64,000 nucleotides of DNA from UBA6821 sp044236545 (GTDB lineage: Bacteria > Verrucomicrobiota > Verrucomicrobiia > Chthoniobacterales > UBA6821). The stretch spans positions 10,213-74,212 of the forward strand of contig JBIIGI010000002.1 of the NCBI GenBank assembly GCA_044236545.1. Reading direction: 5' to 3'. Of this stretch, positions 8,757-16,681 are shown piece by piece. Below the pieces are notes generated by a model. It did no database searches, had not been told where the DNA came from, and was given only the letters and a program-made list of their open reading frames with translations. Both the position numbers and the translations under genes were made by a program. Position 1 is the first letter of the stretch. Each line of letters starts with the position of its first letter.

Positions 8757-10111
8757 GCGGTCAGTTTTTCAAGACGTAGCAGCACCGGTTTTTCAGGCCT
8801 CAGGGTCACGATCGGTCGTGGCAGGATGGTGCCCAGCTCCCAGAGCCTAGCTCGGAATCTCGTGAGGAGAGTGGCCAAAATAATCTGGGACTCGATCATC
8901 GCGAATCCCATTCCCATGCATACCCTGGGACCTGATCCGAAGGGAAGGTAGGCAAACTTGTTGGGCTGCTCTTCTTTCCCCGGCTCGAAACGCTCGGGTC
9001 GGAAAAGATCGGGTTCCTTCCATAGGTCGGGCTTTCGATGGATGGCGTAGGAGCTGATGATCACGAGGTCCCCCTTGGAGACGGATGTCTCTCCGAGCCG
9101 ATCAGCCCCCAGGGCACGCCGATCGATCATCCAAACGGGTGGATAGAGGCGCAGGGCCTCCATGAAGACCATGCGGAGGCGCTTGAGACGGTGGATATTC
9201 GCGAAGGTGGGCGTCTCTCCGCCTAGTTCACGAAGCACTTCCTCCCTGAGAACTTCCTGCTCCTCTGGGTGCCGGTCAAGAAGGTACCAGATCCAGGAAA
9301 GGGCATTGGCGGTGGTTTCATGCCCGGCGATCAGCATCGTCATCACCTCGTCGCGCAGTTGCCGATCAGACATTGTTTCCCCCGTCTCCTCATCCTTTGA
9401 TGATATCAGGACGGTGAGGAGATCCGGGGAGGAGCCACCTTCTGCTCCGGCTTGACGGATGCGCGCACGCTTCCGCTCGATCATCCCGTCCACGATCCCT
9501 TGGAATTCACGCAGCGCGGCTCTGAGCCCTCGGTTACCTTGTGTCGGGATCCAAAGCGGCAATGCGATCCCGCTGGTAACCCGTCGTGCCAACTCGTTGA
9601 GAATGGTGGGAAAGAGTCTGTAAATCTCAGCGGCTTTGTCCGAGAGATCCGCCCCGAAGAGACATTCGGCGACCCCCTCAAGGGTCGTTCTCATCATCTC
9701 CGCGCAGGCATCGACCGGCGTGCCCTCCGAGGCCGCGCGTTCCCACCGATCCCCGCACTCCGCGGCAAGTCGCGAGAAAATGGGTGAAAGTCGCTCCAAC
9801 TTGTCGGCATGGAAGGCGGGTTGGGCTATCCGCCGCTGGCGTCTCCAGAACGCTCCATTGCTGGTGAGCAGACCATTGCCTAGCGCCACGCTGACCGAGC
9901 GGAAAGCAGGAGTGCGCTTATCGTAATTTGCCTGATTCTCGACGAGGACATGCCTGACAAGCGCCGGATCTCCAATTAGGAGCCCCCGCTTAGGACCGAT
10001 TCTAAGCGGAGTGACGGCGTTTTCCCGAGCTGACTCGGTGAAGATAGCCAGCACTTCGGTTCTTAGTCGGGGAAGATCGCCGAGCAGATAGTGTTTAAGA
10101 AATCCGATCAT
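8753..10111 (-). CDS. Cytochrome P450
   Basis: A 452-residue P450 with all diagnostic motifs: I-helix AGHETT (residues 262-267), the ExxR motif (Glu318, Arg321 in EALRLYPP), the PERF region (372-375), and the haem loop FGSGPRVCMG with the cysteine ligand at 398. The overall type (AGHETTANAL, LRLYPPVW, RRALGADRLG) resembles CYP4/CYP102-like fatty-acid hydroxylases. It is soluble with no clear membrane anchor. No ferredoxin or reductase gene is adjacent, so electrons must come from elsewhere. It overlaps PlsC upstream and the MpaB-like gene downstream by 4 bases each, placing it in the middle of a tightly coupled lipid operon. The substrate is likely a fatty acyl or isoprenoid chain. Confidence 0.95.
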   Translation of the reverse strand: MIGFLKHYLLGDLPRLRTEVLAIFTESARENAVTPLRIGPKRGLLIGDPALVRHVLVENQANYDKRTPAFRSVSVALGNGLLTSNGAFWRRQRRIAQPAFHADKLERLSPIFSRLAAECGDRWERAASEGTPVDACAEMMRTTLEGVAECLFGADLSDKAAEIYRLFPTILNELARRVTSGIALPLWIPTQGNRGLRAALREFQGIVDGMIERKRARIRQAGAEGGSSPDLLTVLISSKDEETGETMSDRQLRDEVMTMLIAGHETTANALSWIWYLLDRHPEEQEVLREEVLRELGGETPTFANIHRLKRLRMVFMEALRLYPPVWMIDRRALGADRLGETSVSKGDLVIISSYAIHRKPDLWKEPDLFRPERFEPGKEEQPNKFAYLPFGSGPRVCMGMGFAMIESQIILATLLTRFRARLWELGTILPRPIVTLRPEKPVLLRLEKLTA

Positions 10112-10914
10112 GGCAGGGCGCCGTTGCCTTGAAGAAGATTCTGAACGGCGTTTCTCGAGGAGGTCGCCAGGATTTGGCGATCCTCCACTGATAAACCTTG
10201 TGTGGTAACGGGTTCTCCAATTCGGACCTCCATGCTCGCAGGACGGACGCGGAATCCCCCGCGACGGAGCATCCTGTTACTTCCGACGATGCAGATCGGA
10301 AGGATGTCGGCACCAACGATGATTGCGGAGGCAAAGGTGCCGGCGGAGAATTGCGCGACCTTTCCATCATGGGATCTCGTCCCCTCTGGAAAACTGACTG
10401 TCCACTCACCGCGTGCAAGGGCTTCACTCAGTTCGGAAATCCCGGCGGTAGCGCGACGCCGCGTCGACCGATCTACAAAGATGGTGCCGACGGCTTTACC
10501 AAAAGCACCAATAAGAGGAATGGATGACAACTCGCTCTTTCCGATGAAATGCACGGGAAGGGGAAGTGCGCGGTACAGGATCGGAATGTCGGCGTAGGAT
10601 TGGTGATTGCAGACAACAAGGGTCGGGCGTGAGGGGTTTATGTTTTCCAATCCTGAAACCCGGAGACGGGAAAGCCCTCCCCCGATGATGATCGGCGCCC
10701 AAAGATGACGGGCCATCCAGAGCGAAGGTTCCGAACGCCTTGTGAGAAAGCGAACCAGAAGCGCCGGAGGGATCAGGAGCATGCAGACTAAACCGAGGCT
10801 AATGGCTTGGATCAGATTGACCGGCGCCCAAAGCAGCGTCTCCCACAGACTCTCTGCATCGGATTGCTCCCTGCAGATTGCGTCGCCCAAAACGCCGCAG
10901 TTGTCCTTGATCAT
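10108..10914 (-). CDS. 1-acyl-sn-glycerol-3-phosphate acyltransferase (PlsC family), module A copy
   Basis: A 268-residue acyltransferase with an N-terminal membrane segment and the PlsC motifs NHQSYAD (the catalytic His-x4-Asp) and FPEGTRSHDG. The start at 10914 was preferred to an upstream in-frame start at 11073, which would lie inside the desaturase gene. It follows the desaturase by 5 bases and overlaps the P450 by 4, so it is part of the same operon. The enzyme would move an acyl chain onto a lysophospholipid or another lipid alcohol. It has a close paralogue in this window, interrupted by a stop codon, at 13207-14019. Confidence 0.92.
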   Translation of the reverse strand: MIKDNCGVLGDAICREQSDAESLWETLLWAPVNLIQAISLGLVCMLLIPPALLVRFLTRRSEPSLWMARHLWAPIIIGGGLSRLRVSGLENINPSRPTLVVCNHQSYADIPILYRALPLPVHFIGKSELSSIPLIGAFGKAVGTIFVDRSTRRRATAGISELSEALARGEWTVSFPEGTRSHDGKVAQFSAGTFASAIIVGADILPICIVGSNRMLRRGGFRVRPASMEVRIGEPVTTQGLSVEDRQILATSSRNAVQNLLQGNGALP

Positions 10915-10919
10915 CGGGA

Positions 10920-11885
10920 TCACGGGGTTGGCTTTTCCGGCAGAGCGACCTTGACGGAATTTGCCAGTCCTACCCATTTCATGGCGGAGATCACCATCCA
11001 ACTCGGATCGATCTGCCACCACTCGAGACCATGCCGCGCGCTGGTCGGAAAAGCATGGTGGTTGTTGTGCCATCCCTCCCCTAGACCAAGAATTCCCATC
11101 AGGGCGTTGTTGCGGCTCTCGTCGCCGGTCTCGTGATCATGGCTTCCCCAGAAGTGACAGATGCTGTTCACGCTCCAGGTCACGTGGTGAACCATGAAGA
11201 CGCGCACCAACCCTCCCCAGATGAAACCGAGCAGCGCACCGGTCCAGGTCCACGTGACCAAGCCCGCGATCACTGTCGGAATCAGCAATCCCAACACCAC
11301 CCAGAGCGGGAAGAGTCGGTTGATGGTCACAATGCGCGGATCAGCCAACAGATCGGGAGCGTAGCGGGTCTGATCTGTATGGTTGTACTCATCATAAAAG
11401 GTCCATCCCACATGGGCGTGAAGGAGCCCCTTCGCCGCGCCGAGAAACCCGGGCTTCCTGCCAGCATGCGGTGAGTGGGGATCCATCTCCTTGTCGGAGT
11501 GTCGGTGATGCCTGCGATGCGTGGCCACCCACCAGATGACAGGGCCCTCGATCGCCATGCTACCGAGGATTCCAAGTGTCCAGACAACGGCCGGACTGGT
11601 CTTGAAGCCCGCATGCGTGAAGAGCCGGTGAAACCCGATCGTGATGCCGAAGCCGGTCAGCAGATACATCACGACGAAGAGCGTCAGGTAAAGGGGGCCG
11701 AAGTAACCGCCCCATAGCAGGGCCATTGCCGCAATCACGCCGATCGGCGGCAGGAAGACCACCACGATGCGTATGAGCTTCCAGAGAAGGGTGTTGGGCT
11801 GTACCCAACGAACCTCATTTCCCGTACCCTTCGGCACATTCTCATTGGCGATTTCTTTATGCATGGACGGTACAATACTACTCAC
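10920..11885 (-). CDS. Acyl-CoA/acyl-lipid delta-9-type fatty acid desaturase, module A copy
   Basis: A 321-residue membrane di-iron desaturase with the three histidine boxes: HRLFTH (residues 86-91), HRRHH (123-127) and HNNHH (273-277), in the spacing of stearoyl-CoA desaturases. Hydrophobic pairs flank them. The start is a GTG at 11885, supported by an AAAGGA site just upstream on the minus strand; an ATG at 11864 has no such site. It introduces a cis double bond into an acyl chain, using electrons from an unseen reductase. The upstream glycosyltransferase stops 25 bases before it, and PlsC follows closely. A near-identical but frameshifted paralogue lies at 18909-19885. Confidence 0.95.
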   Translation of the reverse strand: MSSIVPSMHKEIANENVPKGTGNEVRWVQPNTLLWKLIRIVVVFLPPIGVIAAMALLWGGYFGPLYLTLFVVMYLLTGFGITIGFHRLFTHAGFKTSPAVVWTLGILGSMAIEGPVIWWVATHRRHHRHSDKEMDPHSPHAGRKPGFLGAAKGLLHAHVGWTFYDEYNHTDQTRYAPDLLADPRIVTINRLFPLWVVLGLLIPTVIAGLVTWTWTGALLGFIWGGLVRVFMVHHVTWSVNSICHFWGSHDHETGDESRNNALMGILGLGEGWHNNHHAFPTSARHGLEWWQIDPSWMVISAMKWVGLANSVKVALPEKPTP

Positions 11886-11910
11886 TAATCCTTTAACAAA
11901 AACAAGTTTC

Positions 11911-13104
11911 CTAGGGCATCCGGGACCACGACATCAGGAGATTCGCCCAGACATCCAGTCGCTCTTTTAAAGTCGCTTCCGGATTAACGGTTCCAGTTTT
12001 TTGGCTGAAGTAACTTTTATTTTCCAAAATCAGTTCCAGATAAGCCTCTCTCAGCGCATTTATGAAGTGATCTGCCGTTGTTGATTCATCCCACGGCACA
12101 AAACGATGTCGCAGGCCAAGTGCCGCCGCGCGTGCCGCATTCTTTTGCTGCTCGGGTTGTGCCGTGACGATGAGAAGAATAGGCTTGTACAGAGACTGAG
12201 CAGTGGCGAGTGCCGCCATGCCGGGAGCTGACACAAGCACCTCGGCGCGGGATGCGATATCGATCCAATCCGTTGCGTAGGGCTGCCATCCGGGGCGCCC
12301 TGCATACCCCTCGCCTAGGAAGAAAACGGGATTCCCAGCGGACTCATCGCCACTTTCCTGACGATGTTCATGTGGAGAGTGGACAATTGCTTCCTGAAGC
12401 CCCCTTTCCAAGGCGTCTGCCAAGGCAGGATCGGAAAAATGAGGGTTAAGATAGACCGCGACTTTCCGAGAGGGCGGCTTGCCCCGCCCCTCATCGATCA
12501 AGGCAATGGGGGTGGGCAATTGATGTTCCGGCGATGAGCAATCCACCTGCCCGGGAAGCGGGAAGGCGAAATCATGCACAAGCCTTCCCCGGGCTCGCGA
12601 CAGCCCCAGTCGCACCAACCAACGGAAGAAATGCGCCCAAGGGCCCATCATGCGTCCCATGAAGTTACGTTCGAGGGACTCCCTCAAACTCCAGCCATAA
12701 ACATGCACGGTTCGCTTGCGCCAAGGGTGGAGACCTCCCATCACCAGAAGGGCGGGGTGGAAGGAATCGTTCACGATCAGATCCACCCCGGCTGCTCGAT
12801 GTGACAAGCGGCGGATATCACGGAGCATGTGCCAGGGCAGGAAAAAATAGGTCGCGATCCGCAGATCCGTGGCCCATGTCCGCATTTTTTGTCTCTTGTC
12901 GAAAAGCACCGTGTAGTGACGCGACAACACCTCGGCCGGCACCCCGAATTCGGCGAGGAATTCGCGACCTTCATCCGATGTGGTGAGAACCGAAACTTTC
13001 GCCCCTCGGGCACATAGGGCATGATAAAGCAACTGTCCGCGCATCAGATGCCCCCTCGCGTCGGCGGTGGCCATCAGGAGAATGTGAGGTTTTAAAACAG
13101 ACAA
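11911..13104 (-). CDS. GT-B glycosyltransferase (MurG/UGT-like)
   Basis: A 397-residue protein with the two-domain layout of GT-B glycosyltransferases. The N-terminus (ILLMATADARGHLMRGQLLY) contains the glycine-histidine loop of this fold, and the C-terminal half holds a donor-site-like segment (VSAPGMAALATAQSLYKPIL) followed by EQQKNAARAAALG, as in MurG/GT28-type enzymes. The donor motif lacks the usual HGG, so the family is only approximate. It is the first gene of the minus-strand module A. Divergent promoters probably lie in the 102 bases before it. A glycolipid-forming role fits the neighbours but is inferred. Confidence 0.7.
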   Translation of the reverse strand: MSVLKPHILLMATADARGHLMRGQLLYHALCARGAKVSVLTTSDEGREFLAEFGVPAEVLSRHYTVLFDKRQKMRTWATDLRIATYFFLPWHMLRDIRRLSHRAAGVDLIVNDSFHPALLVMGGLHPWRKRTVHVYGWSLRESLERNFMGRMMGPWAHFFRWLVRLGLSRARGRLVHDFAFPLPGQVDCSSPEHQLPTPIALIDEGRGKPPSRKVAVYLNPHFSDPALADALERGLQEAIVHSPHEHRQESGDESAGNPVFFLGEGYAGRPGWQPYATDWIDIASRAEVLVSAPGMAALATAQSLYKPILLIVTAQPEQQKNAARAAALGLRHRFVPWDESTTADHFINALREAYLELILENKSYFSQKTGTVNPEATLKERLDVWANLLMSWSRMP

Positions 13105-13206
13105 AACGATGAGTTGCTAAAGGATGTATGACTGACCTCGGTGGTTAAAATAGACCTAGGCCATTAGAGGCCAGCACCTATTATCGTTCCAGCATTTTGC
13201 CCATCA
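13105..13206. promoter_or_regulatory. Divergent intergenic region, likely two promoters
   Basis: These 102 AT-richer bases separate two genes that point away from each other: the minus-strand glycosyltransferase leading module A and the plus-strand, interrupted PlsC paralogue. By position it should hold the promoter of the whole A operon. No convincing pair of -35/-10 boxes or operator palindrome could be picked by eye. Confidence 0.4.
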
Positions 13207-14019
13207 ATGCACGCACGTCACGCCAGTCCTTTATCAGAGGACACGCCCTGCCCTTTGAAAGAGAGCTTCCTCAAATTCTTGCTCTGGATGCCCGTGAACA
13301 TTCTTCAGGGGATCTGCCTTGGCGTCCTGTGTGGAGTCGTGATTCCACTGGCGATTGCAGCCCGGAAGATTTCCGGAAATTCCGAACCGGCCCTTTGGAT
13401 GGCTCGAAATGTCTGGGCGCGGGTCATTCTCGCGGGCGGCCTCTCCAGCTTGCGCGTCGAGGGGGTGGAAAACTTATCCCTCGGGAGCCCTGCGCTCATT
13501 GTCTCCAATCACCGATCTTATGCCGATATTCCGATCCTCTACCGGGCACTTCTGATTCCGCTTAATTTTGCAGGCAAAAAGGTGGTGGAACGCATGCCGC
13601 TGATCGGAATGTTTGGGCGTGCCGTTGGGATGATTTTCCTCGACCGTTCCACCCATCAACGCGCCGCCAAGGGCATCCTTGATCTCAAGGCTGCATTGGA
13701 ATGCGGTGAATGAATGGCTGTTTTCCCGGAAGGAACCCGATCGGTGGACGGAACTCTCGGCCGCTTTGCCTCGGGATCATTTGCCGCGGCAATCGCAGTA
13801 GGCGCGGATGTCTTGCCGGTGGCAATTTTGGGAAGCGATAGGATGCTGCGCAGGGGTGGCTTCTTGGTGCGCCCCTCAAGGATCCGAGTGCTGATCGGAA
13901 AATCGATTCCCACGACCGGTCTCGCTTCGGGCGACCGTTTCGAACTGGCGGCGAAAACCAACGCTGCGGTATCGGCACTGATCGCAGGCGCAGACCCAAG
14001 TGCGTTAAGGAGTCGCTAG
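13207..14019 (+). pseudogene. PlsC-family acyltransferase paralogue interrupted by one in-frame TGA
   Basis: The frame encodes a 269-residue PlsC-like protein with NHRSYAD and FPEGTRSVDG, closely similar along its whole length to the module A copy (268 residues). A TGA at 13711-13713 splits it after residue 168. In the intact paralogue the corresponding residue is tryptophan (GEWTV against GE-stop-MA), so one G-to-A change from TGG explains it. An ATG directly follows the stop, so the downstream part (13714-14019) could in principle be translated separately, but the catalytic motifs would then be split. A sequencing error is also possible. It is on the opposite strand to its neighbours and overlaps the end of the HAD-IB gene by 4 bases. 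Confidence 0.8.
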
Positions 14020-14030
14020 CGGCTCCTTAA
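14005..14030. terminator. Bidirectional hairpin at the convergent gene ends
   Basis: A near-perfect inverted repeat: TTAAGGAGTCGC (14005-14016), a 2-base centre, and GCGGCTCCTTAA (14019-14030), 12 pairs with one G-T. It covers the stop codons of the interrupted plsC (+) and the HAD-IB gene (-). TTAA ends give short T-rich tails on both strands. Its position fits a shared terminator. Confidence 0.6.
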
Positions 14031-14744
14031 TTCGTGAACAGGCCACCCGCTTAGCAGTGCCTTGCGGGCAAGTTCCCTGTCCGGGGTGACTGCGTTTGGA
14101 AATCCCACCGAGTGTAGCAAGGGAAGATCGTTGATGCTGTCGCTGTAGGCACTGGAAGCGGCGAGGTCAATCCCTCGCTCCCCGGCTAATGAAACAACCG
14201 CCTTCGCTTTCTCCAGGCCATGCAGAATACCCTGCGGGATGCGACCGGTGTAGCGGCCGGCCACCACTTCGGCGCGGGTCCCAAGGCCCCCGGTGAAGCC
14301 CAAATTCTCCGCCAACATCTGCGATAGCTCCTGTGGCGAGGCGGTCACGATCCAAACCTCCTTTCCGCTATCGAGATGGCGGCGGGCCATCTCCACAACA
14401 ACGTCTCGGATGGCAGGCCTGATCGACTCGTCGATGATTTCCCTGCCGATGCAAACCATCTCGGCGACTTCGGCACCCTTCACGAAGGACGCGGCGAAGT
14501 TTCCCCAGATCCGCGGAGCCCCCGTCAGCTCTTTCCGGGTGAGCATGAAGCGTAGATTGGCGAGGATGAAACGCGCCGCCTCGACGGGTGAAAACATTCC
14601 CCTCTTAAAACCTCCCCAGCCGAGATGAAAAAGCGAGGAGCCGCTGATCAGTGTGTTATCGAGGTCAATGAATGCCGCTGATCGGCCGGTCATCGTCCCG
14701 GTTTTCATCGGCAACCCAGGCCCGTCATGACCGGAAGGATCCAT
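14016..14744 (-). CDS. HAD-IB family phosphatase (SerB-like)
   Basis: A 242-residue haloacid-dehalogenase phosphatase. Motif I is FIDLDNTLI (nucleophile Asp and Asp+2), and motif IV is SDSINDLPLL. The subfamily IB includes phosphoserine phosphatase and CicA-like enzymes that, in other bacteria, are often paired or fused with PlsC acyltransferases in lipid metabolism. Here a PlsC paralogue sits immediately beyond its 3' end on the other strand. It starts 5 bases after the ABC transporter gene ends and is the last gene of module B. The substrate is unknown; a lipid phosphate is a reasonable guess. Confidence 0.85.
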   Translation of the reverse strand: MDPSGHDGPGLPMKTGTMTGRSAAFIDLDNTLISGSSLFHLGWGGFKRGMFSPVEAARFILANLRFMLTRKELTGAPRIWGNFAASFVKGAEVAEMVCIGREIIDESIRPAIRDVVVEMARRHLDSGKEVWIVTASPQELSQMLAENLGFTGGLGTRAEVVAGRYTGRIPQGILHGLEKAKAVVSLAGERGIDLAASSAYSDSINDLPLLHSVGFPNAVTPDRELARKALLSGWPVHELRSR

Positions 14745-14749
14745 GATTC

Positions 14750-16681
14750 TTATTTCCTAAAGCGCCGATGCAAACTCAGCAACATCACCAGATAAGCGAT
14801 CAGCATGACGCCAACCAACTGCAGAGAGAGGGCTCCGATGGCTTGCCCCGTCGTGAAATGCTCCCCGATATCGTAGAGGGGAAAAGGGGATTTCAAGGTG
14901 ACGTAGTCGATGGTTCCCCGGAAAGCCCAGAAAGCCGGGATAAAAAGTTTGGCAACCGTTGTCAGCGCCCCTCCCGTCAAACGGATCAGGATTCCTCCGA
15001 GCAGCAGTTGGGGAAGGATGAGAATGGGAAGAGTCAGTAGAGCCTGCTCGCGGGTCTTCACGAGCCCTGAAATGGTCAGGCCAATGCCAGCACAGACCAT
15101 AGCGGCCAGCCAACTGACCAGAAGGAACGGACCCGTGGCACCCAGATGCGCTCCCGCCGCAGTCAGTCGGAGCGTTTCCTGAAGCAAGCAGACCCCCGGA
15201 ACGATCTGGATGGCCAGTACAATCCCTAAGAGAACAATTTTCGAAGCGATGTAGGCACTGGTTCTGACCCCGTTGGTGGACTCCCGTTCGATAATGGGTC
15301 GCTCCTTCACGATCTCCGTCAGCCCGGCAAGAAATCCCAGGATAAGAATTCCGAACAAGATCGTGAACCGGAATTTCCACGTCGGCCATGGATTGATGAT
15401 TTCCCGCTCTGGAACAACGGGAATCCGCCCGGCGAGCGCTTTCTTAACCAGCGCAGCTGTTTCTGGAGATCGCAGTCGTTCCTCCAAGTGCTGCTCTTTG
15501 TCCAAAAAGACGCGGATTTGGGCGGGGATGCTGACGTCATCCGATTCATCGCCCTCGGTCAACGCAAGGGCCCGTAATGTGTGACCCCAAAGCTGTCCGG
15601 CCAACTGGATTTCCCTGGGCTCCAGCGGTCGGGAGATAATCGTCTTTTGTCCGAAGTTTTCGAAGGCAAAACCAACGTAGGCAAAAGCCACCATGAGCAA
15701 TGGCACCCCAATCAGGAAAGCAAGGGAGCGCCTGTCGCGGAAGAGAACCTCCAGCCCCCGCTGCAGCAGGGCGCTAAACTGACGGAACCACCCCGGTCTC
15801 ATGGCCGTCTGGTGTGGTTTGTCTTCAATCACGGAGTCATCCTTGGCCTCTCCCTCCTGCAGTTGAAAAACCTTGTGCAGGCCGACCCATTGTTCGACAG
15901 GCAGATCCTCAAGCAGCAAGTAGATCTGGGAGAGCCGATGGACGCCAAAGTGATCCAGCGCCTCTTTCACCCCGCCCGACCAGACCAAATGTCCGGAGGC
16001 AAGGATGAGCAGGCGGTCGGCAAGTTTTGCGTTTTCAAGGTGATGGGTGATGCAGAGAAGAGTGATCGAGTATTTTTTCGCATACTCGGCTAGGAGATGC
16101 ATGATCCGGGCATCACTGGCCGGATCGAGGCTGCTTGTCGCCTCATCGACAATCAGGATGCGGGGAAAGGAGAGCAGTTCCACAGCAAGGCTGACCCGCT
16201 TCGACTCCCCTCCGGACAGATTTCCAACCTTCGTGTCATGAAGGTGGGCTATTCCCACATCCTTCTCGATGGCATGGATGCGCTCGGCGACCTCTTGCTT
16301 GCTAAGCGAGGGAGGGAGTCGCAGTTTGGCCGCATATTGCAAAGCCCTTCCGACCGGCAGTTCGTCATGAACAATTTCCTTCTGGGGCACATAACCGATA
16401 AGGCCGTTGAGGATCTCGGCGTCTCCGCTCACCCTTAGCGATCCGAAGAGGATTTCCCCTTTGCTCGGAGTCAGCTGTCCCAGCAGCGTGCGCACCAGCG
16501 TGGTTTTTCCAGCGCCGCTCGGCCCTAGCACACAGACAAACTCGCCGGGCTTCACGGAGAGCGAGATATCTTTGAGCAACTCGGGGCCGGAATCGCCTGC
16601 AGACACGGCGAGTCCCTCCACCTTGAGCGACAGGCTTCCTGCGGCTGAGGGAGATGGGGTCAATGGCAGGGGTGTTGTCAT
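14750..16681 (-). CDS. ABCG-like half transporter (ATPase fused to ABC-2 permease)
   Basis: A 643-residue protein in the ATPase-then-membrane order of ABCG/White transporters. The nucleotide-binding domain has Walker A GPSGAGKTT (53-61), signature LSGGESKR, Walker B ILIVDEAT and an H-loop CITHH. From about residue 310 comes an ABC-2-type membrane domain with a long extracytoplasmic loop and five to six hydrophobic segments. Bacterial and eukaryotic ABCG proteins export lipids, sterols and hydrophobic secondary products. Its start overlaps the copper monooxygenase gene by 4 bases, so it is the likely exporter of whatever module B makes. The half-transporter would act as a dimer in the inner membrane. 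Confidence 0.9.
   Translation of the reverse strand: MTTPLPLTPSPSAAGSLSLKVEGLAVSAGDSGPELLKDISLSVKPGEFVCVLGPSGAGKTTLVRTLLGQLTPSKGEILFGSLRVSGDAEILNGLIGYVPQKEIVHDELPVGRALQYAAKLRLPPSLSKQEVAERIHAIEKDVGIAHLHDTKVGNLSGGESKRVSLAVELLSFPRILIVDEATSSLDPASDARIMHLLAEYAKKYSITLLCITHHLENAKLADRLLILASGHLVWSGGVKEALDHFGVHRLSQIYLLLEDLPVEQWVGLHKVFQLQEGEAKDDSVIEDKPHQTAMRPGWFRQFSALLQRGLEVLFRDRRSLAFLIGVPLLMVAFAYVGFAFENFGQKTIISRPLEPREIQLAGQLWGHTLRALALTEGDESDDVSIPAQIRVFLDKEQHLEERLRSPETAALVKKALAGRIPVVPEREIINPWPTWKFRFTILFGILILGFLAGLTEIVKERPIIERESTNGVRTSAYIASKIVLLGIVLAIQIVPGVCLLQETLRLTAAGAHLGATGPFLLVSWLAAMVCAGIGLTISGLVKTREQALLTLPILILPQLLLGGILIRLTGGALTTVAKLFIPAFWAFRGTIDYVTLKSPFPLYDIGEHFTTGQAIGALSLQLVGVMLIAYLVMLLSLHRRFRK

Noticed and set aside
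13711..13713. Genome-wide recoding of TGA as tryptophan
   Set aside because: Many genes in the window end in TGA at proper lengths, so the lesion in the PlsC paralogue is local.
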